Assembly: GCA_014860115.1 (NCBI GenBank)
Contig: JACZKK010000200.1
Span: 17,384-81,383 of the forward strand
Direction: 5' to 3'
Source: Ignavibacteriaceae bacterium
GTDB taxonomy: Bacteria > Bacteroidota > Ignavibacteria > Ignavibacteriales > Ignavibacteriaceae
DNA: 64,000 bases
The position numbers and the translations under genes were made by a program. Below the pieces are notes generated by a model. That model was not told where the DNA came from and ran no database searches. It saw only the letters and a program-made list of their open reading frames with translations. This document shows, piece by piece, positions 60,805-64,000 of the stretch (the stretch's first letter is position 1; every line of letters begins with the position of its first letter).

Positions 60805-61281
60805 TTATTTTAACTTATCTTTAAGTTCTAGCAATGTCCTGTAAAACATTTTCTTTACGGCAGCTTCATTTTTATTCAATTTTTCTGCAATCTCATTGAA
60901 TTTTAAATCACCCCAAAATCTCAGTCTGACGATTTCCTGCTTTTCTTCACTTAAAGTATTTAGAACGGATAATGCGCTTTCCGAATCGATCATATCTGAA
61001 CTTTCCGAAAAATTGTCAGGGGCCGGTATATTTTCCTTCAGAGAAGAATGCGATTTGTTTTTATTCGATTTATACCATTTTACAAAATTTAAGAATAGAA
61101 CTCTTCGAAGCCATTTTTCAGGCTCTTCTATATTATGGTATTGCTGTGCGAATGAGAGGTAAACATTTTGGGTAAGATCATCAACATCATCCTGGTTAAG
61201 AATTCTTTTTTGGTGGTACTTGGATAAATAATATGTATGGGAGATTTGCCTTACAAATCCGGAAAGTTTTGCAAAAGCCAC
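60805..61281 (-). CDS. ECF-type RNA polymerase sigma factor
   Basis: DDVDDLTQNVYLSFAQQYHNIEEPEKWLRRVLFLNFVKWYKS; region 4 LSEEKQEIVRLRFWGDLKFNEIAEKLNKNEAAVKKMFYRTLLELKDKL; N-terminus probably extends upstream. Confidence 0.88.
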   Translation of the reverse strand: MAFAKLSGFVRQISHTYYLSKYHQKRILNQDDVDDLTQNVYLSFAQQYHNIEEPEKWLRRVLFLNFVKWYKSNKNKSHSSLKENIPAPDNFSESSDMIDSESALSVLNTLSEEKQEIVRLRFWGDLKFNEIAEKLNKNEAAVKKMFYRTLLELKDKLK

Positions 61282-61417
61282 CGAATCACCTTCTTTTGAC
61301 TTTTTCAGGAGGTCATCGAGCTCTGAACCAGAAATATTTAGATAGTCTATTTTTTTCTCGCTTTATTTTTGTCACGAAATTACTAAACTTGATACTAAGT
61401 AGAAAAAAATCCATCAT

Positions 61418-63007
61418 ATGAAATTTACGATTATCACATTTTTTATCATTTTCAATGTCGGGGTGCTTGCTCAACCCGAGCTTGATATTAAACCAAACCG
61501 GATTGAATTTGAAGATCTATTCAACAGGATTGACTATGTATTCTTAATTAATAAAGGTGATGCAATATTAACAATAGATAGTATTAATTATAACGATTCA
61601 CTTTACATTTTAGAATTTGAGAACAATTTAACTTTACCATTCACAATAATTCCTGATGACTCAATAAGAATGAACGTATTTTTAACCGCTTTTTATCAGG
61701 TTACTATAAATGATACTTCAGATACAATATTCGTTTATAACAATGGTATTCAAAACCCAAAACCTCTCGAGGTGAGAATAAAATTTTTCGAAGATGAGTT
61801 TGGAGAATTTAATGGAGCAGTACGAGATAGTCTGAATCCTGTGGATAGTGCCACTGTTTATTTTTTCTATAATGGAATTTATCTTCTTGATACTGCAAAA
61901 ACCAGCTCATCGGGAAATTATCGGATAACATTGCCTGAAGGTGACTACACCATTGGCGTTGAGAAAGAAGGTTACTACGTTGTTTTTCACGACAGCACTT
62001 ATGATCCATTTTTTGCTGAATTAGTTGAACTTGATTCGGGTGATGTAAAAACCATAAACTTCAACCTGAAAAAAATCGAAAATAATAGTCTTTCTGTAAG
62101 CGGACAAATTATTGATTCAGTAAACGGAATAAATGTTAATAAGGGAATTATCATTGTACGAACTGGTACGCACGTTCCTGTACCGTTCTCAAAAGAGAAT
62201 ACCGTGCTTTTAGACACTATAAATGCTTTTGCTGGATTTATTAAAGAAGATGGTTCATACCTAGTGAATGTACAAATACAGGATTACTACTATTTACAAG
62301 CTTACACTAACAATTTCCTTCCGGGATTTTATAACGATGAAGGGATTCCGGCTGTATTCTGGCAAAATGCAGATTCAGTTTTTATTAACGGTAATATAAC
62401 TGATAAAAATATTCCGCTTGTCAGAGATTCTTCGTACGGTGCTGGTGGTATTGGTGGGTTGATTACATTTTCAATGCCGTCCGATGGAAGCGACTTTGAA
62501 GGTATAACAATTTTAGCAAAAAATATTAATAATGGTGCTTTGTATTCTTACAACTTCGGAAAAGAGTTGGGTGAATTCAATGTGACAAACATTCCTTACG
62601 GCACCTATGAGCTAGTCGCTCAAAAGATCGGACTAGATAATACAGTTAGTCAAACTGTGGTTATAGATCCTTTGAACAATCAGATTACAGGTATCAATCT
62701 TAATTTTATTATTAATAACGTTGAAGATGATAACATATTACCGGATGGTATCATACTCTATCAGAACTACCCCAATCCTTTTAATCCGATTACAAACATT
62801 TCTTTTTATTTACCTCAAACATCTGATATAAAATTGAAGGTGTTCAATGTTTTAGGTGAGTTAGTTGAAACAATTGTTGACACAGAACTAAGCAGCGGGT
62901 TTCATACTGTAACATTTAGCGGAAGCAAATTTGCATCTGGTATTTATCTAATACTTCTCGAGACGAACGAATTTAGGCTAAGCAAGAAGATGCTGCTTCT
63001 TAAGTAA
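61418..63007 (+). CDS. Secreted protein with carboxypeptidase-regulatory-like domains and T9SS type A tail
   Basis: Signal peptide; SATVYFFYNGIYLLDTAKTSSSGNYRITLPEGDYTIGVEKEGY; tail NYPNPFNPITNISFYLP...SKKMLLLK. Confidence 0.85.
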   Translation: MKFTIITFFIIFNVGVLAQPELDIKPNRIEFEDLFNRIDYVFLINKGDAILTIDSINYNDSLYILEFENNLTLPFTIIPDDSIRMNVFLTAFYQVTINDTSDTIFVYNNGIQNPKPLEVRIKFFEDEFGEFNGAVRDSLNPVDSATVYFFYNGIYLLDTAKTSSSGNYRITLPEGDYTIGVEKEGYYVVFHDSTYDPFFAELVELDSGDVKTINFNLKKIENNSLSVSGQIIDSVNGINVNKGIIIVRTGTHVPVPFSKENTVLLDTINAFAGFIKEDGSYLVNVQIQDYYYLQAYTNNFLPGFYNDEGIPAVFWQNADSVFINGNITDKNIPLVRDSSYGAGGIGGLITFSMPSDGSDFEGITILAKNINNGALYSYNFGKELGEFNVTNIPYGTYELVAQKIGLDNTVSQTVVIDPLNNQITGINLNFIINNVEDDNILPDGIILYQNYPNPFNPITNISFYLPQTSDIKLKVFNVLGELVETIVDTELSSGFHTVTFSGSKFASGIYLILLETNEFRLSKKMLLLK

Positions 63008-63122
63008 ATAATTTTCTCCCCTGATTTCTATAATCCTATTCTATTCTTAGAAAAATTCATTTGTTATTGTTTATTTTCTATTTACTAAGTTTGTTAATAG
63101 TAATCATCAATTTTTACCAGAG

Positions 63123-64000
63123 ATGAAGCAGAAATCCACGGAAAATAAAAAGTTAATCCAGCGAGGACTAAAAACTACGCTAATTGGTATCATTGCTAGT
63201 GCAGTGCTTGCTGCAATTAAAATTTTTACAGGTATAGTTGGCAATTCATATGCGCTCATCGCTGATGGTATAGAATCACTTACAGATATTTTCACTTCTT
63301 CTATTGTTCTAACAGGTTTATATTTTTCTGCCAAACCTGCCGATGAAGATCATCCTTATGGACACGGAAAAGCTGAACCGTTTGCTGGAGTAGCTGTTGC
63401 TTTCGGAATTTTTATTGCAGCTATGATAATTATTGTCCAAAGTGTTTATGAAATCATCACACCTCATCATGCTCCAGCACCATTTACATTGATAGTTCTT
63501 ATTCTTGTGATTATTACTAAGGAAACATTGTTCAGGTTTGTAATCAAAGTAGGAACAACTGTAAACAGTGTCGCAGTAAAGAGCGATGCCTGGCATCATC
63601 GAAGTGATGCGATTACCTCTGCTGCAGCGTTTATTGGGATTTCAATTGCTTTAATTGGTGGAGAAGGATACGAATCTGCAGATGACTTTGCAGCGCTGTT
63701 TGCTTCAGTTATCATCATCATAAATGCTTACAGAATTTTTAAACCTGCTCTGTACGAACTTCTAGATACTGCTCCTCCTGCTCAAACAATACAAAAGGTC
63801 CGAAACGTAGCTAGTAAAGTTGAAAATGTGATGGGCATTGATAAATGTTACGTAAGAAAAATGGGATTCGATTATTTTGTTGATATTCACGTTCTCGTTG
63901 ATGCTAATCTTCCTGTTCATAAAGGACACGAAATAGCTCACAAAGTAAAAGATGAATTGATGAAAGAATATTCCAACATAAGTGATGTACTAGTTCACAT
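63123..64000 (+). CDS. Cation diffusion facilitator family transporter, partial (3' end beyond window)
   Basis: NSYALIADGIESLTDIFTSSIVLTGLYFSAKPADEDHPYGHGKAEPFAG; AWHHRSDAITS. Confidence 0.92.
   Translation, partial: MKQKSTENKKLIQRGLKTTLIGIIASAVLAAIKIFTGIVGNSYALIADGIESLTDIFTSSIVLTGLYFSAKPADEDHPYGHGKAEPFAGVAVAFGIFIAAMIIIVQSVYEIITPHHAPAPFTLIVLILVIITKETLFRFVIKVGTTVNSVAVKSDAWHHRSDAITSAAAFIGISIALIGGEGYESADDFAALFASVIIIINAYRIFKPALYELLDTAPPAQTIQKVRNVASKVENVMGIDKCYVRKMGFDYFVDIHVLVDANLPVHKGHEIAHKVKDELMKEYSNISDVLVH

Noticed and set aside
59769-61281. The sigma/anti-sigma/CHAT operon as a proven anti-phage defence system
   Set aside because: CHAT proteases occur in defence systems, but there are no other defence or mobile genes here; signalling is the more careful reading

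Overview
The window is 64 kb of chromosomal sequence, AT-rich and densely coding. Protein style suggests Ignavibacteria/Bacteroidota-Chlorobiota: T9SS type A tails (NYPNPFNPSTxIxYxIP...ETKKMxLxK), DUF4837, DUF2723. This placement is inferred, not tested by search. Housekeeping content: P-II protein, SecA, GlnE, FtsH, Hpt, TilS, GreA, S21, SecG, Obg, SdhCAB, LOG, PBP4/DacB and one tRNA-Met(CAT). Accessory content: an MNT-HEPN pair, two M1-family peptidases from a tandem duplication, a run of T9SS-sorted secreted proteins (23-34 kb), a TonB receptor, and an ECF sigma / zinc-finger anti-sigma-TPR / TPR-CHAT protease operon (56.3-61.3 kb). Main hunt results: (1) the ECF-antisigma-CHAT operon, whose topology suggests envelope-facing proteolytic signalling; (2) short palindromic or tandem elements that sit in frame inside genes, including one family read in the same frame (LSxxxAG) in two unrelated proteins; (3) a readable tandem-duplication scar carrying remnants of both greA and a divergent protease gene, with a conserved TTGACA-N17-TATnTT promoter and a near-identical 51-bp block; (4) an orphan T9SS tail fragment; (5) a hairpin family with a constant TGTAG(G) lead but different stems. 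All calls come from reading the sequence; no database search was run.
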